A stretch of 5,007 nt of DNA from an uncultured Acidimicrobiaceae bacterium (GTDB taxonomy: Bacteria; Actinomycetota; Acidimicrobiia; Acidimicrobiales; Ilumatobacteraceae): positions 1 through 5,007 of the forward strand of contig CAIXHI010000181.1 of the NCBI GenBank assembly GCA_903919215.1, written 5' to 3'. Below the pieces are notes generated by a model. It searched no databases. It was not told where the DNA came from and saw only the letters and a list, made by a program, of their open reading frames with translations. Below, one piece after another: positions 1-5,007 of the stretch (positions within the stretch are counted from its first letter, which is position 1; each line of letters begins with the position of its first letter). Made by a program: the position numbers and the translations under genes.

Positions 1-405
1 CGGCAACGATCGCGCCCGTATCTGTTCAGCAACTCGCTCGCCCCGGCGATCACGGCCACGACGCTGACGGCGCTGCGGATGCTGACGCCGGCAAACGACC
101 TGCAGCGCCAACTGGAACGCAACGCCCGCCGCTTCCGCGAGGACATGTCGGCGGCCGGCTTCACGTTGGCCGGTGCCGGACACCCGATCATCCCGGTGAT
201 GCTGGGTGACGCCAAACTCGCCGGCGAGATGGCGCAGCGTCTGCTGGCGCTCGGTCTGTACGTGGTCGCGTTCAGCTACCCGGTGGTGCCGCAGGGCAAG
301 GCTCGTATCCGAACACAGATGTCGGCTGCGCACAGCGACGACGACATCGACCGTGCCGTGGCAGCATTCGTGCAGATCGGCCGCGAGATGGGGGTCTTGT
401 CATGA
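1..405 (+). CDS. kbl: Glycine C-acetyltransferase (2-amino-3-ketobutyrate CoA ligase), C-terminal part, 5' end cut by window
   Basis: This is a PLP-dependent alpha-oxoamine synthase that cleaves 2-amino-3-oxobutyrate with CoA to glycine and acetyl-CoA, the second step of threonine breakdown in the cytoplasm. The frame is open from base 1 and gives 134 residues before the TGA. They align without gaps, from memory, to the end of E. coli Kbl (398 residues), starting near its residue 265: RQRSRPYLFSNSLAP at the window edge, then AGFTLAGAGHPIIPVMLGD, YPVVPQGKARIRTQMSAAH and a final GREMGVLS. The second Arg of RIRTQMSA (bases 310-312) corresponds to E. coli Arg368, the substrate-carboxylate-binding Arg of the family. 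The PLP lysine would lie about 21 residues upstream, outside the window, so its presence cannot be checked. The true start is also outside; an internal ATG at 79 is not the start. The stop overlaps the tdh start (ATGA, 402-405), so the two genes are probably one operon with coupled translation. Confidence 0.96.
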   Translation, partial: RQRSRPYLFSNSLAPAITATTLTALRMLTPANDLQRQLERNARRFREDMSAAGFTLAGAGHPIIPVMLGDAKLAGEMAQRLLALGLYVVAFSYPVVPQGKARIRTQMSAAHSDDDIDRAVAAFVQIGREMGVLS

Positions 406-1439
406 GCAACACGATGCGGGCGTTGGTGAAGGCCCGGCCCGAGCCCGGGTTGTGGATGCAGGACGTGCCGGTGCCGACCGTCGCCGAGGGTGATGTGTTG
501 ATCCGCGTGCGCAAGACCTCGATCTGCGGCACCGACCTGCACATCCACCACTGGGACGCATGGGCGCAGGCCACCATCCCGGTGCCGATGGTGGTGGGCC
601 ACGAGTTCATGGGCGAGATCGCTGCGGTCGGCCCGGGCGTGAAGGGTCTCGAGGTCGGCCAGCGCGTGGCCGGCGAGGGCCATGTCACGTGCGGCCATTG
701 CCGCAACTGCAAAGGCGGCCGACGCGAGTTCTGCCACAACCACACCGGCGTTGGTGTCACCCGCCCTGGAGCGTTCGCCGAGTACGTCGTCATCCCGGCG
801 CAGAACGTGTTCATCGTGCCCGAGCACATCAGCGACGACGTGGCTGCAGTGCTCGATCCGCTGGGCAACGCCACGCACACTGCGCTGTGCTTCGACGTCG
901 TCGGTGAGGATGTGCTCATCACCGGCGCCGGCCCGATCGGTGTGCTCGCCGCGGCGATCGTGCGGCACGTGGGAGCGCGTCACGTGGTGGTCACCGACAT
1001 CAACCCGTACCGACTCGGTATGGCGGCGGCCCACGGGGCGAGTCGCGTGGTCGATGTGCGCAGCGAACAACTGGCACCGGTGATGGCGGCACTTGGTATG
1101 ACCGAAGGGTTCGATGTCGGGCTGGAGATGTCGGGTGCCGAGGCGGCCTTCAATCAGATGCTCGACTCGATGAACCACGGTGGCCGCATCGCGGTGCTGG
1201 GCATCCCCGCCGGGCCGATGACGCTCGACGTGAACGACGTGATCTTCAAGGGTCTCAATATCCAGGGCATCTACGGTCGCCGCATCTTCGAGACTTGGTA
1301 CAAGATGGCGGCGATGCTGCAGAGCGGTCTCGACATCAGCGGCATTGTCACGCATCGCTTCGATGCAGTGGACTACCAGCAAGCCTTCGACGTGGTGCAC
1401 CGCGGCGAGTGCGGCAAGGTGATCCTCGACTGGGCGTGA
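402..1439 (+). CDS. tdh: L-threonine 3-dehydrogenase, zinc-dependent MDR family
   Basis: The enzyme oxidises L-threonine to 2-amino-3-oxobutyrate with NAD+, supplying the substrate for Kbl encoded just upstream. At 345 residues it is close to E. coli Tdh (341) and matches it along its whole length from memory. Catalytic zinc ligands are Cys42 (ICGTDLHIHHWD), His67 and Glu68 (VVGHEFMGE). The structural zinc site is Cys97, Cys100, Cys103 and Cys111 (CGHCRNCKGGRREFC). The EGH triplet before it includes His94, equivalent to the E. coli active-site His90. The Rossmann NAD-binding motif GAGPIG is at 175-180. Family signatures GMTEGFDVGLEMSGA, MNHGGRIAVLGIP and FETWYKMAAMLQSGLD follow. All key residues are present, so the enzyme should be active. 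The ATG at 402 overlaps the kbl stop and is preceded by a G-rich run (390-394) at Shine-Dalgarno distance. An ATG at 414 (Met5) is an alternative start and would match the E. coli N-terminus better in length. Confidence 0.97.
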   Translation: MSNTMRALVKARPEPGLWMQDVPVPTVAEGDVLIRVRKTSICGTDLHIHHWDAWAQATIPVPMVVGHEFMGEIAAVGPGVKGLEVGQRVAGEGHVTCGHCRNCKGGRREFCHNHTGVGVTRPGAFAEYVVIPAQNVFIVPEHISDDVAAVLDPLGNATHTALCFDVVGEDVLITGAGPIGVLAAAIVRHVGARHVVVTDINPYRLGMAAAHGASRVVDVRSEQLAPVMAALGMTEGFDVGLEMSGAEAAFNQMLDSMNHGGRIAVLGIPAGPMTLDVNDVIFKGLNIQGIYGRRIFETWYKMAAMLQSGLDISGIVTHRFDAVDYQQAFDVVHRGECGKVILDWA

Positions 1440-1496
1440 GCAGGCCGGACCGTCAGCACTCGCCGTAGCGGTCTAGACACTAATGGTGATATTGCG

Positions 1497-1525
1497 TTGT
1501 GGACTGCCGATCTGTGTCGTACTGT
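1497..1525 (+). promoter_or_regulatory. Candidate promoter for the PAS-GGDEF-EAL gene, leaderless type
   Basis: In the 93-bp gap between tdh and the next gene, TTGTGG (1497-1502) is followed after 17 bases by TACTGT (1520-1525), which fits the actinobacterial -10 pattern TANNNT. Only 7 bases separate this box from the ATG at 1533, the spacing typical of leaderless mRNAs that start at the A of the start codon. No Shine-Dalgarno-like purine run precedes the ATG, which fits. The -35 match is weak (3 of 6). This is inferred from sequence alone. Confidence 0.45.
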
Positions 1526-1532
1526 CTAAGTC

Positions 1533-4118
1533 ATGGGGGTTAGCCCTCGAACCACTCCATCCGACGGTGTAGAAGCATCGCAACTCACCGCGATCATCGA
1601 ACACCTCACACAGCCGGTGTTCCTGTTCGCCCCCGTTTTTGACGGTGAGCGTGTGGTCTCGCTTGATCGCACGAGTGAGCATGCCGCTTCTGCCCAGTTC
1701 CGGACTGTGGTCGACATGATCGCCCAGCCGCTGCACGTGCACGCACCCGTCTTCGACGACAGCGGCAGGATCGTCGACACCACCATCCTTTTTGCCAACC
1801 GAATGGCCGAGACCCTCGACCCCGACGCGCTGCCGCACGTGGGTCGTCGATCGTCGGAAGTGTTCGCCGAGGGCGTCAATCCCATCGACCTGTACCAGTC
1901 GGCGTGGTCCAATCCCGACGGAGCGATGGAGTCGTTGACGTTCGACAACCTCGATGGCCATGCGATCAGCCGGCCGCCGATGTACCTGGAGATCCAAGCG
2001 CGCAGGATGGGCGACAAGATCCTCTCGGTGGGGCTGGACCGCACCGAACTCGAACGGTCGCACCGTGAACTGGTGGCCACCACGGAGCAACTGACCAACA
2101 TGCTGGACTCGATCAGCGACGGGGTGGCGATCTTCGACCCCTCGGGCACGGTGCTGGCAGCGAACCGCCCGGCGGCGCTGATGGCGGGTATGTCCAACGT
2201 GGACGACCTCGTCGGCGGCACGTTGGACGAGCTCGGTCTGCAGTATTCGACATCCATCGGTGGGACGCGCGTACCGCTGCGGCTCGCCGACATGTTGCAA
2301 GCGCACGGCATGGTCGGCCCTGTGCTGGCCGAACTCGAACTTGCCGATGGAACTGTCCGCCGTCACCTGCTGACCGCCCGCCCGTACCGCACATCTGATG
2401 GTCGACAAGCGGGGCTCCTGACCGGAGCGGATGTGACCTTCCGCCTCGAGGCGCTCGAGGCGATGTCCGCGGCAGCCGAGGAGTTCCACTCGGCAGTCGA
2501 TGCCATTGCCGACCCAGTGCTGTTGCTCGAAGGTGTCCATGACCAGACGATGGTCGTGTACGCGAACGCTGCCGCGACGATGCTCGGACCCGGTGTGGTC
2601 GGTGGGCGACTGGGTGTGCGCCTGGAGGAACTTGGCCTCGCCGAGGAAGTGGCGGCGTCTCTTCGCAGCGGAGCGCAGTTCAGCGCAGGTGTCGCGGCAG
2701 CGGGTGTGGATGGCGCATCGTTCGATGTTGCGGTGTCGTCGGCCGGAGCCCGACGAGTTGCGGTGTTCCGCAACGTCAGCCGCCTGCGGGCAGAGGCGTC
2801 ATTACTCGAACGACTGGCCAACCATGACGTCCGGAGCGGACTTCCCAACCGTCGCGGGCTCGATCTCTATCTCAGCAAACAACTGGCTGAGCTCGGGACT
2901 GGCTGCCGTTCGATCACCGTGGCCGTATTCGAGGTCGACCAGATCGAGGCGGTGCAACGCAGCTACGGCTTCCAGGTGGCGGATCGGGTGTTGGCCGATG
3001 TGCAGCAGCGGCTGCAGTCGTCGATCCAGTGGGGCGCGACCGGCTGGGAGCGGCAACCGTTCCTCGCGCAACTCACCGGCACCAGCTTCGTCGTCGTCGT
3101 CGACGACGTCGATCGCGCCAGCGCCACCGAATTGGCAGAGCACGTCGTCGCGTCGATTGCCCGACCGGTCATTGTCGACGGTATGGGTCTGCACGTCGAG
3201 GTGGCCTCGGGGTTGGCCTTCGCTCCGCTGCACGGCACGGATGCCAACATCCTGGTCATGCGCGCCAAGTCGGCGGCCTGGACGGCTCGGCGTCGGCGCG
3301 CCTTGGTGTTCGTCTGGCAACCGGAGGTCGACCAGGACCGTGTTGATCGCGTCGAGTTGTTGGCACAGATGGACAAGGCGCTGTCGAACAATGAGCTGTT
3401 CGTCGAGTACCAGCCGCAGATCAATCTGGTGACCGGTCGGGTCATCGGTGCTGAGGCGCTGGTGAGGTGGAACCACCCGACCATCGGACGTCTGCCACCT
3501 TCGAGTTTCGTGGCAGAAGTGGAGGAGTCAGCGCTGGCTCTGCGGTTCACAGCATGGGTTCTGCGACGCGCCCTGGAGGAGTGGATGCAGGCGTCCCCGC
3601 CGGCGGGTACCCGCCTTGCAGTGAACCTGCCGCCCGCGCTGGCCGGCGACCCGGGCCTGATTCCGCTCGTCGAGGAGGCACTCATCGCCACCGGCGCCGA
3701 CCCCTCCATGCTCGAACTGGAGATCACGGAACGGGGTCTGCTCCCGCTTGGGCCGGTGGTCGTGTCGAACCTGACGGCGCTGCACTCGCTCGGGGTGAAC
3801 TTCACCATCGACGATTTCGGCACGGGCCAGGCATCGCTGCTGTACTTACGTCGCCTTCCCGTGCAGGGCGTCAAGATCGATCGCACGTTCATGCTGCACC
3901 TCGAGCGCGACCGGGTGAACCGAGCAATCGTTTCCGCCTGCGTGGGTGTGGCCGCCTCACTCGATGTGTCAGTGGTGGCGGAAGGTCTGGAAACCCCCGA
4001 CGAGATGTCGGCAGCCGTTGAACTGGGATGTGGGTTCGGTCAGGGATTCCACATCGCCAGGCCGATGGCGATGCAGGATCTCGTTGCGTTCATCGAACGC
4101 AACGAGATCCCAACATGA
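1533..4118 (+). CDS. Multi-PAS sensor protein with degenerate GGDEF and intact EAL domain (probable c-di-GMP phosphodiesterase)
   Basis: This 861-residue protein has no evident signal peptide or membrane segment, so it is probably cytoplasmic. Residues 15-50 look like the start of a PAS fold. PAS-like regions follow at about 56-178, 186-310 (SISDGVAIFDPSGTVLAANR from 193) and 316-425. The GGDEF domain (about 427-590) begins with HDVRSGLPNRRGL (431 on), but its active-site loop reads TGTSF at 515-519 instead of GGDEF, and no RxxD inhibitory site precedes it, so cyclase activity is unlikely. It may still bind GTP as a regulatory domain, as known for some degenerate GGDEF domains. The EAL domain (about 608-855) keeps EAL (641-643), Asn698, the ExTE motif (730-733), DDFGTG (760-765), Lys781, Glu817 in AEGLE and Gln837 in GQGF, so hydrolysis of c-di-GMP to pGpG is predicted. 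The ATG at 1533 is the earliest possible start because an in-frame TAA lies at 1527-1529. The last codons run through a perfect palindrome (4076-4110). The input signal sensed is unknown. Confidence 0.93.
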   Translation: MGVSPRTTPSDGVEASQLTAIIEHLTQPVFLFAPVFDGERVVSLDRTSEHAASAQFRTVVDMIAQPLHVHAPVFDDSGRIVDTTILFANRMAETLDPDALPHVGRRSSEVFAEGVNPIDLYQSAWSNPDGAMESLTFDNLDGHAISRPPMYLEIQARRMGDKILSVGLDRTELERSHRELVATTEQLTNMLDSISDGVAIFDPSGTVLAANRPAALMAGMSNVDDLVGGTLDELGLQYSTSIGGTRVPLRLADMLQAHGMVGPVLAELELADGTVRRHLLTARPYRTSDGRQAGLLTGADVTFRLEALEAMSAAAEEFHSAVDAIADPVLLLEGVHDQTMVVYANAAATMLGPGVVGGRLGVRLEELGLAEEVAASLRSGAQFSAGVAAAGVDGASFDVAVSSAGARRVAVFRNVSRLRAEASLLERLANHDVRSGLPNRRGLDLYLSKQLAELGTGCRSITVAVFEVDQIEAVQRSYGFQVADRVLADVQQRLQSSIQWGATGWERQPFLAQLTGTSFVVVVDDVDRASATELAEHVVASIARPVIVDGMGLHVEVASGLAFAPLHGTDANILVMRAKSAAWTARRRRALVFVWQPEVDQDRVDRVELLAQMDKALSNNELFVEYQPQINLVTGRVIGAEALVRWNHPTIGRLPPSSFVAEVEESALALRFTAWVLRRALEEWMQASPPAGTRLAVNLPPALAGDPGLIPLVEEALIATGADPSMLELEITERGLLPLGPVVVSNLTALHSLGVNFTIDDFGTGQASLLYLRRLPVQGVKIDRTFMLHLERDRVNRAIVSACVGVAASLDVSVVAEGLETPDEMSAAVELGCGFGQGFHIARPMAMQDLVAFIERNEIPT
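4076..4110. repeat. Perfect inverted repeat, copy A (16-bp arms, 3-base centre); candidate terminator of the minus-strand LPPTG gene
   Basis: GGATCTCGTTGCGTTC (4076-4091), ATC, then its exact reverse complement (4095-4110). It lies within the last coding part of the EAL gene, encoding roughly DLVAFIERNEI, and 29 bp beyond the stop of the convergent LPPTG gene. On the minus strand it would form a strong hairpin after that gene's stop. No U-tract follows, so if it ends transcription it is a non-canonical hairpin of the kind reported in actinobacteria. The palindrome is certain; its role is inferred. Confidence 0.85.
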
Positions 4119-4279
4119 TCAGCCGGGCAACCTGAGGGGTCAGCGCCGCGCGAGGCGGCGGGTGCCCATGATGATCCCGCCGCCGACCAGGACGCACAGC
4201 GTCGCGATCAATGCGGTCGGGCTGGTGGTGCCGCCGGTGGGCGGCAGGGCAAGGCTGGCGGTGATCGCCTGTTGGCACG
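4076..4279. repeat. Direct repeat, copy A (about 204 bp)
   Basis: This stretch is repeated at 4805-5007, an offset of 729 then 728 bases. By eye it differs by four substitutions (4111, 4146, 4149, 4158) and one extra G in the run 4136-4139. From 4159 to 4279 the copies are identical, and the repeat continues to the window edge, so its right end is unknown. It covers the EAL gene's last codons, the 21-bp convergent gap and the 3' end of the LPPTG gene. Confidence 0.97.
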
Positions 4280-4724
4280 CGAGGGGGATGTCTACGGTGC
4301 TGTAGGGGATGGCCATCGGCCGGTGTGCAAGTCGCGAAGGTCCAACGGGCGCGGTGGTGTCGGGCGGACTCGTGCTGGTGGTGGTCGTTGTAGCCGGCGT
4401 GACGTCGACCGTGAACGCACACGCTGGGACGAGCGGAACGCACAGCTGGCCGGCGACGCGGTGTGCAGTGCGTGGGCTGTGTGCGGCGCGTGACGGACCT
4501 GTTGGGTACTGCACGGTGACGCAGATGCCCGCGACGTCGATGCACAGCGGCGGTGTACCAACCTCGGTGGGCCGAGGTGAGTGTGCTGCGCGTGATGGGC
4601 CGCCGAAGACCGGCGTGGGCACGTTGCACTGCGTGGGCGTGGTACTGGGCACCGCCGAGGCGGGTGCCGCCATGGACAGTGCGGCCAGGCCAGCCACCAC
4701 GCCGGCGATGATTTTGAGCTTCAT
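4140..4724 (-). CDS. Secreted, sortase-anchored surface protein with GPSRAAHSPR/Cys-pair repeats
   Basis: I do not recognise a named family. The 194-residue product has a signal peptide (MKLKIIAGVVAGLAALSM, then AAPASA, likely cleaved after Ala24). The C-terminus has LPPTG at 160-164, a hydrophobic span (about 170-187) and a basic tail RRLARR, the layout of LPXTG proteins that sortase links to the cell wall. Between them, GPSRAAHSPR occurs at 42-51 and 76-85, and a variant GPSRLAHRPM at 128-137. Cys61/Cys68 and Cys95/Cys102 form two CX6C pairs exactly 34 residues apart; Cys33 and Cys150 flank them. A Thr/Ser/Pro-rich linker (about 109-126) separates the second and third motifs. The frame is open further upstream, but the ATG at 4724 is chosen because GGAGG precedes it and the signal peptide begins there. 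The cysteines may form disulfides outside the cell. The function is unknown, and no sortase gene is in the window. The gene converges on the EAL gene with a 21-bp gap. Confidence 0.9.
   Translation of the reverse strand: MKLKIIAGVVAGLAALSMAAPASAVPSTTPTQCNVPTPVFGGPSRAAHSPRPTEVGTPPLCIDVAGICVTVQYPTGPSRAAHSPRTAHRVAGQLCVPLVPACAFTVDVTPATTTTTSTSPPDTTAPVGPSRLAHRPMAIPYSTVDIPLACQQAITASLALPPTGGTTSPTALIATLCVLVGGGIIMGTRRLARR
4314..4601 (-). repeat. Three intragenic copies of the GPSR-x-AH motif
   Basis: Copies lie at 4572-4601, 4470-4499 and 4314-4343 within the LPPTG gene. The first two encode the same ten residues although six of the ten codons differ, including TCA versus AGC for the same Ser. The third keeps GPSR and AH with further silent changes. 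The unit, motif plus a CX6C pair, is 34 codons long between copies 1 and 2. Copy 3 is displaced by an extra 18 codons of Thr-rich linker. Confidence 0.85.
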
Positions 4725-4728
4725 GGTT

Positions 4729-4733
4729 CCTCC
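4729..4733 (-). promoter_or_regulatory. Shine-Dalgarno site of the LPPTG gene
   Basis: Read on the minus strand, GGAGG is followed by AACC and the ATG at 4724-4722. It decides the start in favour of the 194-residue form over a longer reading of 215 residues that begins at 4787 and has no signal peptide at its N-terminus. Confidence 0.8.
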
Positions 4734-4753
4734 GTCATTGCTGTGAAAAGGCG

Positions 4754-4787
4754 AACGTAGCACCGTCAGCAGTGGCGGTTCTGACAA
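4754..4787 (-). promoter_or_regulatory. Candidate promoter of the LPPTG gene
   Basis: On the minus strand TTGTCA (4787-4782, 5 of 6 to the -35 consensus) precedes TGC-TACGTT (4762-4754), an extended -10 of TGN-TANNNT form. The gap of 22 bases is too long for a standard -35/-10 pair, so the extended -10 may act alone. Transcription would begin near 4747, leaving a leader of roughly 20 bases that contains the GGAGG. An inverted repeat GTCAG/CTGAC (4780-4784 and 4765-4769) lies between the boxes and could be an operator. This is inference. Confidence 0.4.
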
Positions 4788-4800
4788 GTCCGCGACGGCA

Positions 4801-4843
4801 GTTCGGATCTCGTTGCGTTCATCGAACGCAACGAGATCCGAAC
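4801..4843. repeat. Perfect inverted repeat, copy B (20-bp arms, 3-base centre); candidate terminator of the second LPPTG gene
   Basis: The 16-bp arms of copy A recur at 4805-4820 and 4824-4839. Here they are extended by four more perfect pairs (GTTC at 4801-4804 with GAAC at 4840-4843). The centre is again ATC. It sits 24 bp past the stop of the second LPPTG gene and just before the promoter region of the first one, so it would separate two co-directional minus-strand genes. There is no U-tract on either side. Confidence 0.87.
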
Positions 4844-5007
4844 ATGATCAGCCGGGCAACCTGAGGGTCAGCGGCGTGCGAGGCGCCGGGTGCCCATGAT
4901 GATCCCGCCGCCGACCAGGACGCACAGCGTCGCGATCAATGCGGTCGGGCTGGTGGTGCCGCCGGTGGGCGGCAGGGCAAGGCTGGCGGTGATCGCCTGT
5001 TGGCACG
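4805..5007. repeat. Direct repeat, copy B (203 bp, continues past window edge)
   Basis: Partner of 4076-4279, with the differences listed there. Identity begins abruptly at the first base of the 16-bp palindrome arm: the bases just left of it (CAGTTC here, GATGCA in copy A) are unrelated. The differences show it is a real second copy rather than the same sequence read twice. Confidence 0.97.
4868..5007 (-). CDS. Second LPPTG sortase-anchored surface protein, C-terminal 45 residues only
   Basis: Only the 3' end lies in the window. Reading minus-strand codons from 5005 to the TGA at 4870-4868 gives CQQAITASLALPPTGG, then a hydrophobic span and GTRRLARR. All 45 residues are identical to the end of the upstream-neighbour protein at 4140-4724. 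Three bases differ (4874, 4877, 4886), and all are third positions that leave the residue unchanged. It therefore carries the same wall-sorting signal: LPPTG, membrane span, basic tail. Whether its N-terminal part has the same signal peptide and GPSRAAHSPR repeats cannot be seen. The gene lies on the same strand as the first LPPTG gene and upstream of it, separated by the hairpin and a promoter-like region, so the two are probably separate transcripts. Confidence 0.88.
   Translation of the reverse strand, partial: CQQAITASLALPPTGGTTSPTALIATLCVLVGGGIIMGTRRLARR

Noticed and set aside
276..1400. Long open frame of 374 codons on the minus strand opposite tdh
   Set aside because: It is antisense to a gene with full Tdh family signatures. 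It reads as a His/Arg/Val/Asp-rich sequence with no domain motifs, as expected for the mirror frame of GC-rich coding DNA.
1447..1474. Possible terminator hairpin after tdh (GGACCG paired with CGGTCT)
   Set aside because: Only five Watson-Crick pairs plus a wobble around a 16-base loop, with no T-run after it. Too weak to call.
1471..1478. Short palindrome GTCTAGAC between tdh and the EAL gene
   Set aside because: Eight bases only, with no second copy seen nearby. It could be an operator half but chance is as likely.
1473..2540. Minus-strand open frame of 355 codons opposite the PAS region
   Set aside because: Low-complexity Arg/His/Val composition, no recognisable motif, and fully overlapped by the PAS-GGDEF-EAL gene.
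3087..3117. GTC-rich, nearly palindromic stretch in the GGDEF region
   Set aside because: It is explained by a run of Val and Asp codons (FVVVVDDVD) in the beta strand after the degenerate signature.
4132..4143. CTGA-GGGG-TCAG inverted repeat in the convergent gap
   Set aside because: Four-base arms only, and the copy at 4861-4871 changes the spacer by one base. Not strong enough for a terminator next to the 16-bp palindrome.
4309..4746. Plus-strand open frame of 145 codons opposite the LPPTG gene, with repeated CAARDGP
   Set aside because: The repeats mirror the GPSRAAHSPR motif because wobble positions coincide on the two strands. The minus strand has the signal peptide, GGAGG site and LPPTG tail; the plus frame has none of these.

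Overview
The window is GC-rich, uses mostly G/C in third codon positions, and carries a Thr/Pro-rich secreted protein with an LPXTG-type sorting signal. Together with a start codon that looks leaderless, this suggests an actinobacterium (Actinomycetota). A lineage such as Acidimicrobiia is possible, but that is inference and no marker gene is present to settle it.

Layout. (1) Positions 1-1439 hold the threonine dehydrogenase pathway on the + strand: the C-terminal third of kbl (glycine C-acetyltransferase, cut by the window edge) and a complete tdh (L-threonine 3-dehydrogenase), overlapping by ATGA. Together they convert L-threonine via 2-amino-3-oxobutyrate to glycine and acetyl-CoA. (2) Positions 1440-1532 are a short intergenic region with a candidate promoter whose -10 box sits 7 bases before the next start codon. 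(3) Positions 1533-4118 (+) encode an 861-residue soluble multidomain c-di-GMP protein: several N-terminal PAS-like sensor regions, a GGDEF domain whose signature has decayed to TGTSF, and an EAL domain that keeps its catalytic residues. The likely activity is c-di-GMP phosphodiesterase. (4) Positions 4140-4724 (-), convergent with it, encode a 194-residue secreted protein with a signal peptide, a repeated GPSRAAHSPR motif with spaced cysteine pairs, and an LPPTG wall-sorting tail. It has its own Shine-Dalgarno sequence and a candidate promoter. (5) Positions 4868-5007 (-) hold the 3' end of a second, nearly identical LPPTG gene that runs off the window.

The most unusual part is the right end. 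About 204 bp (4076-4279) is repeated at 4805-5007 with only four substitutions and one 1-base indel. The left boundary of the repeat falls exactly at the start of a perfect inverted repeat (16-bp arms, 3-base centre). In the left copy this palindrome lies inside the last codons of the EAL gene and 29 bp beyond the stop of the LPPTG gene. In the right copy the perfect arms are 20 bp. The arrangement suggests a surface-protein gene that duplicated in tandem together with its downstream hairpin, the hairpin in one copy also encoding the C-terminus of the neighbouring signalling protein.
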